DNA of 64,000 bases from NCBI RefSeq assembly GCF_905171765.1, contig NC_053389.1, positions 400,630,645 through 400,694,644 of the forward strand, given 5' to 3'. Numbering within the stretch: position 1 is the first letter of the stretch; the number at the start of each line of letters is the position of its first letter. Both the position numbers and the translations under genes were made by a program. A model generated the notes under the pieces. That model did no database searches, was not told the origin of the DNA, and saw only the letters and a program-made list of their open reading frames with translations. Source of the DNA: Bufo bufo. Its lineage: Eukaryota > Chordata > Amphibia > Anura > Bufonidae. Of this stretch, positions 11,346 to 32,590 are shown one piece after another.

Positions 11346-12325
11346 CTTTGAAAAGACACCCATCACATTTACTACTGAGAACCTTAAGACCAAAAGTTAT
11401 GATAAATAATAGTTATTATTCCTTATCATTCATCAGAAAAGCATATAATTAATTAGTCTTTAAACATGCCACAAAAATAATCAGAATGTGTATGTGCAAG
11501 ACAAACCTAATTATTTTAAATTCTAAAAGAAAACAATTTTAATTTTTGTGAAACAAATGTGCAAAAGAACCAATCTGAGCTTTCAAATATATTAGGGGAA
11601 CAATTCTGTATTTAATTAGTTCTGATTTGAGTAGGAAATCATTTTAATTTACTTGCATAAACAAAGGACATTGTGATCCATTAGCAGATAATGTTCCTTA
11701 TTACACAGTGTAAGAACTTTGTGCTCTGGGGCAGGTGTACTTTTGAAATTTGTAGAAGTTAGATAAGTAGTGAACATGGCTACGTGACACTGATTGTTCT
11801 ATAAACGTATAGGTGTGCTGACTCATTTCATAGTATTTCTTACCATAGAGATGAGCGAATTGATTCTAAACAAATCAAATTTATTATGAATTTCCCAAAA
11901 TCTTAATTTTCCAACTAATCCGAAGTTTCTGGGATTCGTGCTGCACGTATCGATCAAAATGGTGTGTTCACCAATTTATATATCAGAATACAGTAAAGAT
12001 GAAGGAGGATCACATGAACCCTATCTTGGCAGGCTTGCCCATAATGCCTTGCAGTCAGCCTCTGCCAATCATGAGGAAATATAGCTGTGATGTCAATTGA
12101 TATGTCATATGTACTATATATGATCCTAGACAAAATCTGCCATGTTTTTGGAGGGGATAGCATGTGTGTTAGATAGATGAAAGATAAAACACAGAATACA
12201 GTTCGATTAGGGTGAGAGAAGTTATTTGAAAGTGAAGGGAAGACGATAGCTAGTTATATTTTATAATTAATTGACAGAGCTTCGTTTTAGAGGTAGGTGT
12301 CAGCATCTATTTTAGTGAGAGCTGC
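11346..12325. other. AT-rich intergenic DNA with one short repeat
   Basis: No gene is seen. From 11842 there is a block starting AGAGATGAGCGAATTGATTC, a repeat type that reappears in variants at 54384 and 56433. The rest is AT-rich unique-looking sequence. Confidence 0.45.
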
Positions 12326-12329
12326 AGCA

Positions 12330-12625
12330 ATTATAGATAAGGGATAAATGTCTGGTGGGGGTCTGACTGCTGGGGCCCCGCAATGATCATAAGAATGGCA
12401 GACTTGCATGGGAATTCGCTTCTCCAACTCCATGGGACTGCTGGAGATGAGTAGAAGTGCTTGGCTATCTCTGGCAGGCCCATAGAGCTGATTGGAGCAG
12501 CAGCGTACGTGTGAGACCACCGCTTTTTTCAAACAGGGGCGCATGAGCCCCCATTCTCATGACCGGCAGGGGCCCCATCAGTTGGAGCCCCAACGATCAT
12601 ACATTTGTCCCCTATCTTGTCCATA
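12330..12625. mobile_element. Inverted-repeat MITE, ~300 bp
   Basis: AGATAAGGGATAAATGT and GCTGGGGCCCCGCAATGATCAT on the left match, inverted, the right arm ending GGAGCCCCAACGATCATAC and ATTTGTCCCCTATCTTGTCC. A fragment with the same GGTGGGTCTCC type block is in YIPF5 intron 3 near 27895. No coding is present. Confidence 0.55.
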
Positions 12626-13760
12626 GGGATAAGTTGCATTAATGGGACACCCCAATAATTTAAAATCACAGACCGGCTGCCTCAGGGAGTCTTTTAAAAC
12701 CATGATGTTAGTCAGAGAGCTATACAACTCAATTTATTATAAACGTAAATCACATCACTCTTTATCACTCATCGTTCACAATCACAACAAATCTTCACGT
12801 TCCGCAACATCCGGTGGATGCGGACAAGAATAGGCAGTTCTATGGGGGTGCCGGCTGGGTGTATTGCGGATCCGCAATACACCATGGACGTGTCAATGGA
12901 CCCTTACAGTATTAATCCTGGTGCTGATATTGTGTTGCCTAACATATTGGTGTGTGCCACAGTAACAACTGTATACTGTAGTGGATTCTGTCCAACTAAC
13001 CATTTAAAAAATATTTCAAAGTTTATTAAAAAAAATTCAATTGATCACAGACTGGTGTGCCTGATGTATCGGGTGCGTCAGAGCTACTGCCAGAAATTGC
13101 AGTGGAATCTGTTCCTACTACTACCCCTACCCATATTTCACACTGTGCTGCTGCTGCTGCCCCGACATCCACACATCTCCTGCCATGTCCATTGTTTTCT
13201 ATGCTGTACTGCTACTGCTGGGAACCCTACTCTGCACAGAATAACAAACCTGAAACTGCACATCAATATCAGATTGGCGGGAGTCAACTGTTGGCACCCT
13301 CCACCAATCAGCTGTTTGAAGAGAACACAGAGGTCTTATGACCACTGAGTCCATATGGAAACGGAACGCACACAGAGTACTTTCCATTTTTTTTGCGGAC
13401 CCATTGAAATGAATGGTTCCGCATACTGTCCGCAAAAAAAAATGGAACGGACAAGGAAAGAAAATACGTTCGTGTGCATAAGGCCTCTTTCGCACGAGCT
13501 AGTTTTTTATCTGGGTGCGATGCGTGAAGCAAACGAATAGCACCCGCACTGAATCGTGACCCATTCATTTCAATGGGTCTGTCTACATGATTGTTTTTTT
13601 TTTCACGCATCATCTGTGCTTTACGTGAAAATCTGTTCTATATTCTGCGTTTTTCACACAGCCCTGGTCCTATAGAAGTGAATGGGGCTTCTGTGAAAAA
13701 TGCATTGGAGCAAGGCTGCAGAAGAGGAAAGAAGTTTTCCATAGAACATAGATAGGAATT
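12626..13760. other. Intergenic stretch with Harbinger-like MITE fragments
   Basis: No host gene is supported. The open frames around 12818-13348 lack any recognisable domain. 13355-13480 is the right part of a Harbinger-like MITE (CATTGAAATGAATGG and a terminus CGTTCGTGTGCA...GGCCTC). A second MITE end, GGCCTCTTTCGCACGAGC, starts at once at about 13484. Poly-A and poly-T runs belong to these fragments. Confidence 0.5.
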
Positions 13761-13765
13761 GTTTA

Positions 13766-13999
13766 GGCTAGGGCTACATGGCGACATTTGTCGCGTGACT
13801 TCTTGTTATAGGAAAGTCATGCAACATTTTTTGTAATAATAGTCACTGGTGTCGCACTGTGACTTGCGACATACTGCAACATGACGGTTGCAAAAAAAAT
13901 CCATCTAAGCGCAACATCATTATCTTTAAAAAAAAAAAAAAAAATGTTGCGCGACCTTGCTGCGATATGAATGTCGCAAGACGCCGTTTAGACCTAGCC
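13766..13999. mobile_element. Harbinger-like MITE, 234 bp, TTA target duplication
   Basis: The termini GGCTAGGGCTACATGGCGAC and GTCTAAACGG-type inverse (right end ACCTAGCC) are flanked by TTA at 13763-13765 and 14000-14002. Internal GTCGCG and CGCGAC blocks are also inverted. An 18-base A run sits at 13928. Confidence 0.65.
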
Positions 14000-14222
14000 T
14001 TAGTCTAAATGCAGGGAGACTATGGAGCTCTTGCCCATAGGATGCTGTGATGGTTGATTCATAGAACAAATTCAAGAAGGGCCGGGATGTCTTGGAAGTA
14101 ATAATAGCCCAAGCTGTGGATGCTATATTTCTGGAGATGGGGAGTTGATCAACATATTGTGAAGGAATATTTTTTTTTCTCTAATATGGGGTAATTAGCA
14201 GCCATCTCATAAATGTCTTCTC

Positions 14223-15735
14223 TAGGGTTGTTGCGGGTATCGAAATTTCGATACCCAATCGATACTTTTGTCCCGGTATCGATACGATACTGGGATTTCA
14301 ATTTTTTCGATACTGGGCTGCGCAGGCTAGTATCACAGGACATGAGCGCACTGCTGTGAGCATGCTCATGTCCCGTAGGCAGCACAGGGGAGAATGAAGC
14401 AGTCTCTCCCTCCCCCGCTGCTGCCACCAATGAACGGAGAGAGGGGCGGGCGCACTGCGCCACCAATGATGGGACTTTTCCTGGGTCCAGACTAAGTAGC
14501 AGGCTACACAGAGCGGCGCCCAGAGATGTCCCAGCACTTACTATTATTCCTGGGCACCGCTCCATTCGCCCGCTGTGCCCCATTACTGTCTCCTGCTCCA
14601 TATGCTAATTACAATAGGAGCAATGGGGAGGAGACATCAGCTTCTCTCCTGGGTGTTCCTTCTCCCTGCGCTGCGATTAGGCAGCACTACAGCCAGGGAG
14701 AAGGAACGCCCACTAGAGAAGCTGATGTCTCCTCCCCATTGTTCCGATACTAATTAGCATATGGAGCAGGAGACTGTAATGGGGCACAGTGGGCGAACGG
14801 AGCGGCACCCAGGAATAATAGTAAGTGCTGGGACATCTCTGGGCGCCGCTCTGTGTAGCCTGCTACTTAAAGTCTGGACCCATATAAGGTCGTCTTTAAC
14901 ACATAATACAGGAGGCGGGTGCCGGCACCTGCCTCTAACAGGGAGCTGCGATCAGCGGGGGTTAACTGCCACTGATCTGCTGCCAGTACCCGCCTCCTGT
15001 ATTAAGGGTTAATTATCATTGGTGGCACAGTGCACCCCCCCCATTAAAATCATTGGTGGCACAGTGCACCCGCCCCTCTCAACCCCCCAGTATTAAAATC
15101 ATTGGTGGCAGTGGCCACAGGGTCCCCCCCCTTCCCCTCCTCGTCATTGGTGGCAGTGGCAGTTCTGATTAAAGCCCCAGCTGTGTAATCCTGGGGCTCC
15201 AATCAGTTACCATGGCAGCCAGGACGCTACTGAAGCCCTGGCTGCCATGGTAACATCCCTGATGCTGTGTGCACAGAGCACAGGGCAGCAGGGACACTGT
15301 GAGGTCCTGTTCATCCTATTAGAGCTCTATTAGGGTGAATAGGACAAGGGATTAAAAGATCTCAGGTTCTGGCCCGTAAGGGGGGAAATAGTTATTAAAT
15401 AAAAAGTGTAAAAAAAAAAAAAAAAAACACCAAAATATTAAGTATGAATAACCCCCTTTCCCAATTTCACATATAAAATATATAAACAATATATAAACAA
15501 TAAATAAACATATCACATATCGCCACGTCAGAAAAGTCCAAACTATTAAAATATAAAAAAAATCTATGCGGTGAACGCCGGAACAGAAAAAATAAATAAA
15601 AACTGCGCAATTCGCCATTGGTTAAACTGTGGCATGCACGTGGCTTTTTTGGTTAATTTTTTTGCGTGGTATCGAGTATCGCAATACTTTATGGTATCAA
15701 AATCGAATCAAAAATTTGGTATCGCAACAACTCTA
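14223..15735. mobile_element. hAT-like non-autonomous element, 1.5 kb, 8-bp target duplication
   Basis: Inverted termini TAGGGTTGTTGCGGGTATCG and GGTATCGCAACAACTCTA are flanked by an exact 8-bp duplication GTCTTCTC (14215-14222 and 15736-15743), the hAT signature. Inside is a strong palindrome (arms about 14479-14660 and 14700-14882) bearing the open frames seen on both strands. It is followed by tandem blocks with CATTGGTGGCA and a ccatggtaac inverted module near 15205-15255. No transposase is encoded. Confidence 0.85.
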
Positions 15736-15954
15736 GTCTTCTCCTGCATCAACACAGTCGGACTATAGATCCGAAGTTGATTTGTTCAAAAACGTTGTTA
15801 ATGCAGTTTCCGTACAGCATCAAAATGTATTGACTCCGTATCGCCTTAAGTTGTGCAAAAAACAAAACAAGACTTATTTTTTTTTTGCTATGGATTTCCA
15901 GTATATACACTGCAGATTTTCTGCAACATATCAGTCACATGGACATACCTTTAA

Positions 15955-16228
15955 GGGTTCCTGCACATGACCGTATCCGTATTTGTGGTCCGCAAACCAC
16001 TCATCCTCATAACATGAATACTGCCGCCATTTTTTATTTTATTTTTTTACTCCACTTCAGAAATGTCCTATCCTTGTCCACAAAACGTACAAGAATAGGA
16101 CAGGTTCTATTTTTTTGGGCGGCTGCAGACAGTGTGCTCTCCAAACTTTTGCAATGAATGAGTCCGTATCTGATCCTAAAAAATGCGTATTGGATGTGGA
16201 CCAAGACTCCGGTCGTGTGCATGAACCC
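15955..16228. mobile_element. Harbinger-like MITE, 274 bp, TAA target duplication
   Basis: Termini GGGTTCCTGCACATGACCG and CGGTCGTGTGCATGAACCC are flanked by TAA at 15952-15954 and 16229-16231. The interior is partly palindromic around CCTATCCTTGTCC and GAATAGGAC blocks. Confidence 0.75.
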
Positions 16229-16231
16229 TAA

Positions 16232-17128
16232 AGAACTTTTCTGGCTTATAGAAGGGGGTCCTAAGTAAGGTACTAACCTCTATTATGTCCATGCTACTTA
16301 ACAATACATTGCACAGACCAGCATAAATTAGCTCCTATGCGAGACTTAATTTTTTATAGGGACTACAATAGCACTATGTCCAGAACATTGTTTAGGCTCC
16401 TAGATACTGATATCAGCGCCATTTATATGCATCTAGCTTCCAGTAATTTTTTAAACTTTCTTCTCAGGACTGTTTCAGTTGTGAATATACGACTGACAGT
16501 TTTTATCCACCCATGATCTGCAATAACTATTATATTGGCATACCTACTTGCACTTTGACCTATAACACGTATGCTTGCTACAATATTTATAGATCAGGCT
16601 TTTATCATAGTGATTTACATATTTCAGTGATCTGACATATTATTGGGATACCTTGTATTACATACTGACATTGCCAGCGCATGTGCATTGATTTTAGGTG
16701 TGAGGCACTTGCACATTGCTAGACCTGGTTAGATCATGCACTGTGTTCTCCCATATGCTCCCAGGTAATTTTTCTCCTGTTTAGGAGTATTACATGCAGG
16801 AATCCTTTAATATTAGTTATACAGGCAACAGTAACCATTACTCTTGAGGAAGGCACAGTCCATGGCAATACATGTGGTATCTGACATATTTATCTGCTCT
16901 GCTTATCTGATGTTGGTGTTATTTATAGAAGATCAGTTTTGGGTGATATTTTTTTTCTTTGCGTTATCGTCCACCGTGAAGGACGTCAGGGTCTGGTGTA
17001 CCGTGCTCATCAGGCCCTGCACCTTGGTAAACGTAATGCACTTTCAGTGCTTTTATTTTTAACTACGGTATGTGCTTTCAATGTGCTCCTAATTTTCAAA
17101 AGACCCTATGGACCCGGGATCATCAATT
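16232..17128. other. Intergenic stretch, possible Penelope 3'-type sequence
   Basis: No gene is supported. Near 16845 the order CTTGAGGAAGGC...CAATACATGTGG resembles, in decayed form, the hammerhead-like motif of the adjacent inverted repeat at 18754. A distant Penelope 3' relic is possible. Confidence 0.35.
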
Positions 17129-17565
17129 TATAATTTAATTCAAATAGCCTAGTTGCCTAGACTAGTAAACTCCCGTTTCTGGTCAATTAAAACGTAACAT
17201 TTATTTTATTTCATTTATTAGAAAGATAACATAACGGGAGAACAAAGAATAGTTTAAAACTCTAGGTGCGGTAGGGCACTAGTGGCTGGGATAAGGGTTA
17301 CTTCACCCTTATGTTCTGCCTCCTAGCATTCGTTCATCCCACGCTTCCTTTTGTCAACAGTGAACATACTTTGTTTGTCTAGATGAACAATTGCTGGAGA
17401 TACACTTATTCATTCACCCTAAGTCATTAGATTTCCAGTGATTTTTCTCTTTGGCGATTTCTCAACCACTAGTGTCAATGCACGATTAAGTCTGCAGTTA
17501 CTCCGTGCTATGACACTTGGTCCCACCTGCTCCTAATCTAAAAACTAGCACAAGAGCTCCCCCAA

Positions 17566-17600
17566 CATGTTTCACCACTAGATGTGGCTTCTTCAGGGGA
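17566..17600 (-). other. Hammerhead-like motif, left arm copy
   Basis: This is the inverse counterpart of the motif at 18754: minus-strand CTGAAGA, short GCCAC/GTGGC-type stem, then GAAACATG. In this arm it reads toward the left end of the inverted repeat. Confidence 0.45.
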
Positions 17601-17744
17601 TGGAGCTACTATCAACAAGAATGCTTTACCGCTGCACCCTTTTGAACATTAGGGGAGGGTCATTAAATGTTCTATGGCCAATCGCTATTAAGCTTTCCTG
17701 TATGACAGGCCAGTAACCCAGTCACGATACCTTCCTGGTGCTTT

Positions 17745-18170
17745 TCGGTCATTCCGTCACTTCCTTCATTACTATGATGGCTCTGCGCATGCGTAAGAAC
17801 TTTAAACTCCGATCTGGAAGAAAATAAGGGCATGCGCATGCGCAAGATCTTTAACTTTTTCAAAGTGCTATCTCCGTGCATGCGCAAAAACTTTAAGTCA
17901 AAGAAATTACATCACGGCGCATGCGTCGGATCTTAGATTTAGTTCTTATCAGCCCATAATGATGCTGCGCATGCGTGAAAACCTTAACATTTAGATCGGA
18001 AGTTTTGCATCAAGGCGCTTGCGTTCACACTTAGGTTTTGGTGTATATAATGTTATGCGCCTGCGTATAGGCTTTAACTTGCATGTAGCCACGTTTATAT
18101 ACTACTGTTGCGCATGCGTAGACACCTTAACCTCCAGATTAGAGGGATGACATCACTGCGCAGATGTATG
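17745..18170. repeat. Degenerate array of GCGCATGCG palindromes
   Basis: About eight copies of GCGCATGCGY-like cores (for example near 17776, 17833, 17877, 17919, 17969, 18110) recur every 40-70 bp. Most are followed by a CTTTAA-type block, and some by a GACATCAC or ACATCAC block. GCGCATGCGC is the core of the NRF1 binding site. Similar ATGCGC and ACATCAC blocks occur in the Penelope 3' repeats at 3470-3570, suggesting a retroelement untranslated region. Confidence 0.55.
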
Positions 18171-18753
18171 GACTTAGATGTTTATTTGTATCTAAACCAA
18201 AATTGGTATTATTTTCTGCACTTCTCTTTTTTTATATTTTATGTTCTTAATCTCAGTTGGATCATTGACTATGAGATGCTTTAAATTTAGCCTTTTATAA
18301 TTGTTATTTTTCTGTTGTTTAACTGTTGTTTTCATCTTTTGTCCATATATTTATAGTGAGGAATGCGATTCCGTATGGTTCAGTAGACTAAGGGTTACTG
18401 TCTTTCATTCTTCCAGGTAGTTATACTTTTCTCTTTTTTCCTTTTCTTAATAGTATTGTTTCAAGGTGTGGCGCGGGTACAACATATTGAAAAAGTTAAA
18501 GACCGTGCGCATGCGCATGCCCTTATTTTCTTCCAGATCAGAGTTTAAAGTTCTTACGCATGCGCAGAGCCATCATAGTAATGAAGGAAGTGACGGAATG
18601 ACTGAAAAGCACCAGGAAGGTATCGTGACTGGGTTACTGGCCTGTCATACAGGAAAGCTTAATAGCGATTGGCCATAGAACATTTAATGACCCTCCCCTA
18701 ACGTTCAAAAGGGTGCAGCGGTAAAGCATTCTTGTTGATAGTAGCTCCATCCC

Positions 18754-18790
18754 CTGAAGAAGCCACATCTAGTGGTGAAACATGTTGGGG
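18754..18790 (+). other. Hammerhead-like ribozyme motif
   Basis: CTGAAGA (18754-18760) is followed after one extra A by a five-pair stem GCCAC/GTGGT (18762-18766 with 18772-18776) and directly by GAAAC at 18777. The order CTGANGA, stem II, GAAA is the hammerhead core. The extra A before the stem and the lack of a clear cleavage triplet are departures, so activity is unproven. Confidence 0.45.
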
Positions 18791-19222
18791 GAGCTCTCGT
18801 GTTAGTTTTTAGATTAGGAGCAGGTGGGACCAAGTGTCATAGCACGGAGTAACTGCAGACTCAATCGTGCATTGACACTAGTGGTTGAGAATCGCCAAAG
18901 AGAAAAATCACTGGAAATCTAATGACTTAGGGTGAATGAATAAGTGTATCTCCAGCAATTGTTCATCTAGACAAACAAAGTATGTTCACTGTTGACAAAA
19001 GGAAGCGTGGGATGAACGAATGCTAGGAGGCAGAACATAAGGGTGAAGCAACCCTTATCCCAGCCACCAGTGCCCTACCGCACCTAGAGTTTTAAACTAT
19101 TCTTTGTTCTCCCGTTATGTTATCTTTCTAATAAATGAAATAAAATAAATGTTACGTTTTAATTGACCAGAAACGGGAGTTTATTAGTCTAGGCAACTAG
19201 GCTATTTGAATTAAATTATTCA

Positions 19223-19675
19223 ATGTGCTCCAACACAATGTGTGTATTTTCTCATATCTCTAACGTTCGTGGTGACCATTTCTGCCCTATTTCACGCCCT
19301 CTTTTCTTCTTGTTCATGTACAACATGACATTCATGAGACAACCCTTTAGACTGGGTTCACACGTGACTGATTAGATGCAGATTCGCTGTTGTGTTGTGT
19401 TGTGTGGCAAATCTGCAGCTTTGTACAGTACCTGCAAAGTGACTGAGAAGAAAAAATCTGCAGCAGAAACTGACCTGCTGTGTGGATTTTAAATCTGCAG
19501 AATGTCAATTTATATGGCGGATTTTACCCCTTCCAATGCAAAGAATGAAACTGCGTCTAATCCGCAGCTTTTCTGCAAAAAATCTGCAGAGTGTGAATGT
19601 ACTCTTTTGTGCATTTTTTTGCTGCAGATTAGAAGCAGAAATGCTGCAGAAAGTCCACAGCTATTCAGTCACGCC
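19223..19675. other. Intergenic stretch with MITE fragment
   Basis: No gene. From 19350 a block starting CTGGGTTCACACGTGACTGA contains repeated AATCTGCAG units (near 19410, 19490, 19585, 19625). This is typical of a decayed Harbinger-like MITE abutting the next element. Confidence 0.4.
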
Positions 19676-19678
19676 TTA

Positions 19679-19976
19679 GGCCTCTTGCACACGACCATAT
19701 GTATTTTGCGGTGCACAAAAAAACTATCCGCAAAAAAGATGGATGACATCCATGTGCATTCCATTTTTTACGGAACAGCTGGCCCCTGATAGAACTGTAC
19801 TATCCTAGTCCGTAATGCAGACAAGAATAGGACATGTTCTACTTTTTTGTGGAACGAAATACGGAAACCGAATGCACATGGAGTACCATTTTTTTGCAGA
19901 CACATTGAAATGAATGGTTCCGTATACAGTCCGCAAAAAAAAGACAGAAAGAAAATACATTCGTGTGCAAGAGGCC
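19679..19976. mobile_element. Harbinger-like MITE, ~298 bp
   Basis: Termini GGCCTCTTGCACACGACC and the inverse ending TTCGTGTGCAAGAGGCC are present. The left flank is TTA and the right flank CTG, so the target duplication has decayed. Internal CGGAAC and GTTCCG blocks and a CAAAAAA/TTTTTTG pair make it partly palindromic. Confidence 0.65.
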
Positions 19977-20183
19977 CTGTAGAGAACAAAAATACAGTTT
20001 CAAGTTGTGCTTACAATTTGCAAAAAAAATCTAGAAAAATGGACATGCCAAAACTGAGCCACATTCAAATTAAAGGCGACAGCCAACTTTAATGTTATAT
20101 ACCAAACTATAACCCAAAGTTGTGCATCAGGGAAAATATCACTTAAATATAGGTGGACAGAAGAGGTGTATGTTCAGTTTTAA

Positions 20184-20754
20184 AGGGAACCTGTCAACAA
20201 CCTACACCTCACTGAGGGGAGCATAAAGTAGTGACAAATGCTGATTGGGGGGGGGGGGGGGGGGTCTATTTGCAAAGTATGGCCATGGGGCTGATCTGAT
20301 GGCACTGGCTCAGGTGGATATGTCTGATGATGGCAAATGCCATGGGGCCGATGGCACTGGCTCTGGGCCCCTGGGGGACATGTCTGATGATGGAAAATGC
20401 CATGGGGCTGATGGCACTGGCTCTGGGGGACATGTATGAAATTTGTGTTTTACTAACACTTCGACTTCATTTTTACATTGTTTGGAAAAAGATCTGTTAC
20501 ACAATACAAATATTAAACATTTCTTGAAAAAAAGTTTTGTAATTTGTATTTTTTGTATACATACAGAGGAAAATAATATATCGCATATCGCACATGCTTC
20601 AAAATATATTGCAATATAGGTTTTAGGCCTTATCGCCCACCCCTATTCTCGGCAAACAATTACCTTTAAATGACAGACTGATGAAATCAACTCGCCTGTC
20701 TATACTTTATGCTGCCGTTAGTATGGGCAGCACAAAGTTGATGACAGGTTCCCT
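20184..20754. mobile_element. TTAA-flanked MITE with internal minisatellite
   Basis: AGGGAACCTGTCA at the left and TGACAGGTTCCCT at the right are flanked by TTAA at 20180-20183 and 20755-20758. Inside are an 18-base G run, then about 2.5 copies of a ~60-bp unit with GATGGCACTGGCTC and GTCTGATGATGG (20279-20432). The end block TATCGCCCACCCCT near 20630 may be a nested hAT-like terminus. Confidence 0.75.
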
Positions 20755-20891
20755 TTAAACAACCATCACGGTTATCATCTTAGAAATACATTACATAGCT
20801 TGCTCGGTTACAGCCTGTATTATACTTCAGAGCCGTGTTCACTATTCTGCTGGTATTGAAGAAAGAAACACAGACTCTCCTACTTTAGGAG

Positions 20892-21201
20892 TAGTGTTGA
20901 GCAAAGCGAGCTTCGGATGCTTCATCTGAATTCGCTTTGTTCAAAACTTCGGAATAATATTGTACGGAGATCCATCTCCGTACGGTATTACAATATATGG
21001 GCCCCCTATTTCCACTTTAAAGATCAACCACCGAAGTTATTCAACGAAGTCACACGCGACTTCGCGAATAACTAACTTCAGCTCATCAGAGCCCATACAT
21101 TCTAATACTGTATGGAGACAAATCTCTGTACAGTATTATTCCAGAGTTATGAAGGAAGTGACTTCTGATGAAGCATACGAAGCTCGCTTTGCTCAACACT
21201 A
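20892..21201. mobile_element. hAT-like MITE, 310 bp, exact 8-bp target duplication
   Basis: Inverted termini TAGTGTTGAGCAAAGCGAGC and GCTCGCTTTGCTCAACACTA are flanked by TTTAGGAG on both sides (20884-20891 and 21202-21209). The interior has inverted CGTACGG-type and TTCGGA blocks. It lies just downstream of the YIPF5 polyadenylation region. Confidence 0.85.
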
Positions 21202-21371
21202 TTTAGGAGCTAACCAGCAGAATTGCGAGTGCAGCTCTGAGCTATAAGTAATGTACTCAATCTGATATCTATATGTAAACTGCGAAACAGTACTGAACAT
21301 ATGCTTTAACATTGACAACCTGAATTAACGTTTACTATAAATTAAGACATTTTGAACTCAGAATTTTCTTT

Positions 21372-21377
21372 TTTATT
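21372..21377 (-). promoter_or_regulatory. Candidate YIPF5 polyadenylation signal
   Basis: TTTATT on the plus strand reads AATAAA on the minus strand. It is about 260 bases past the YIPF5 stop codon, which would give a short 3' untranslated region. Confidence 0.5.
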
Positions 21378-21637
21378 ACTATCAAATTTTGGTTCCATAA
21401 ACAACAACTCCCAGCATGCTTGTTGGGTCAGCCAGTAAAGGCCATAAAATCTGAGTACTTTTCAAGGATATTCTGAGCAAATTCAGTATTTAAAAGTCCT
21501 ATACAAAACATGAACATAAGATGTATGTCACTTGTTCCCCAAGATGTGCATGATGACGACAGCTTAGTGATCCAAAACTGTTTAGATCCATCTTCAATGT
21601 GTGTTTGGCCCACTGTAGTCCAACTTTAATGTACAGT

Positions 21638-32371
<10,734 letters not shown>

Positions 32372-32590
32372 GGCAGCAGTTCTGAAAATCAAAGAAAATA
32401 GCATTCAAGAAGAGCATACCATCACTAGCCATGACGTATGGCAATAACGCAGGATAGTCCTTTGTAATGTAATTGCCGTCCCCCACCATAAGTACTGTAC
32501 AAATACATGTATCTCCCTATAGCCAGCACAGTGCATGTCAACAGTTTTCACCATGTAGATCAGGCCAAACATACCCTGAACGGACGCTCC

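Larger units (their letters stand above)
17129..19222. repeat. 2.1-kb near-perfect inverted repeat
   Basis: The left arm (about 17135-17880) and right arm (about 18475-19222) are inverse copies over roughly 740 bp with few differences, around a ~590-bp spacer. Matching inverse blocks include CTAGTTGCCTAGACTAGTAA at 17149 versus its inverse near 19190. Another pair is the poorly structured AGCTTTCCTGTATGACAGGC block at 17690 versus about 18640. The same open frame appears at 17672-17887 (minus) and 18466-18678 (plus) only because of the inversion. Each arm carries one hammerhead-like motif. Confidence 0.85.

Noticed and set aside
12818..13348. 176-codon plus-strand frame
   Set aside because: No recognisable domain, overlaps MITE fragments, no splice or promoter context.
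14149..15012. 150-codon and related frames in the hAT-like element
   Set aside because: The same sequence is found inverted within the element; no transposase motif, so not a gene.
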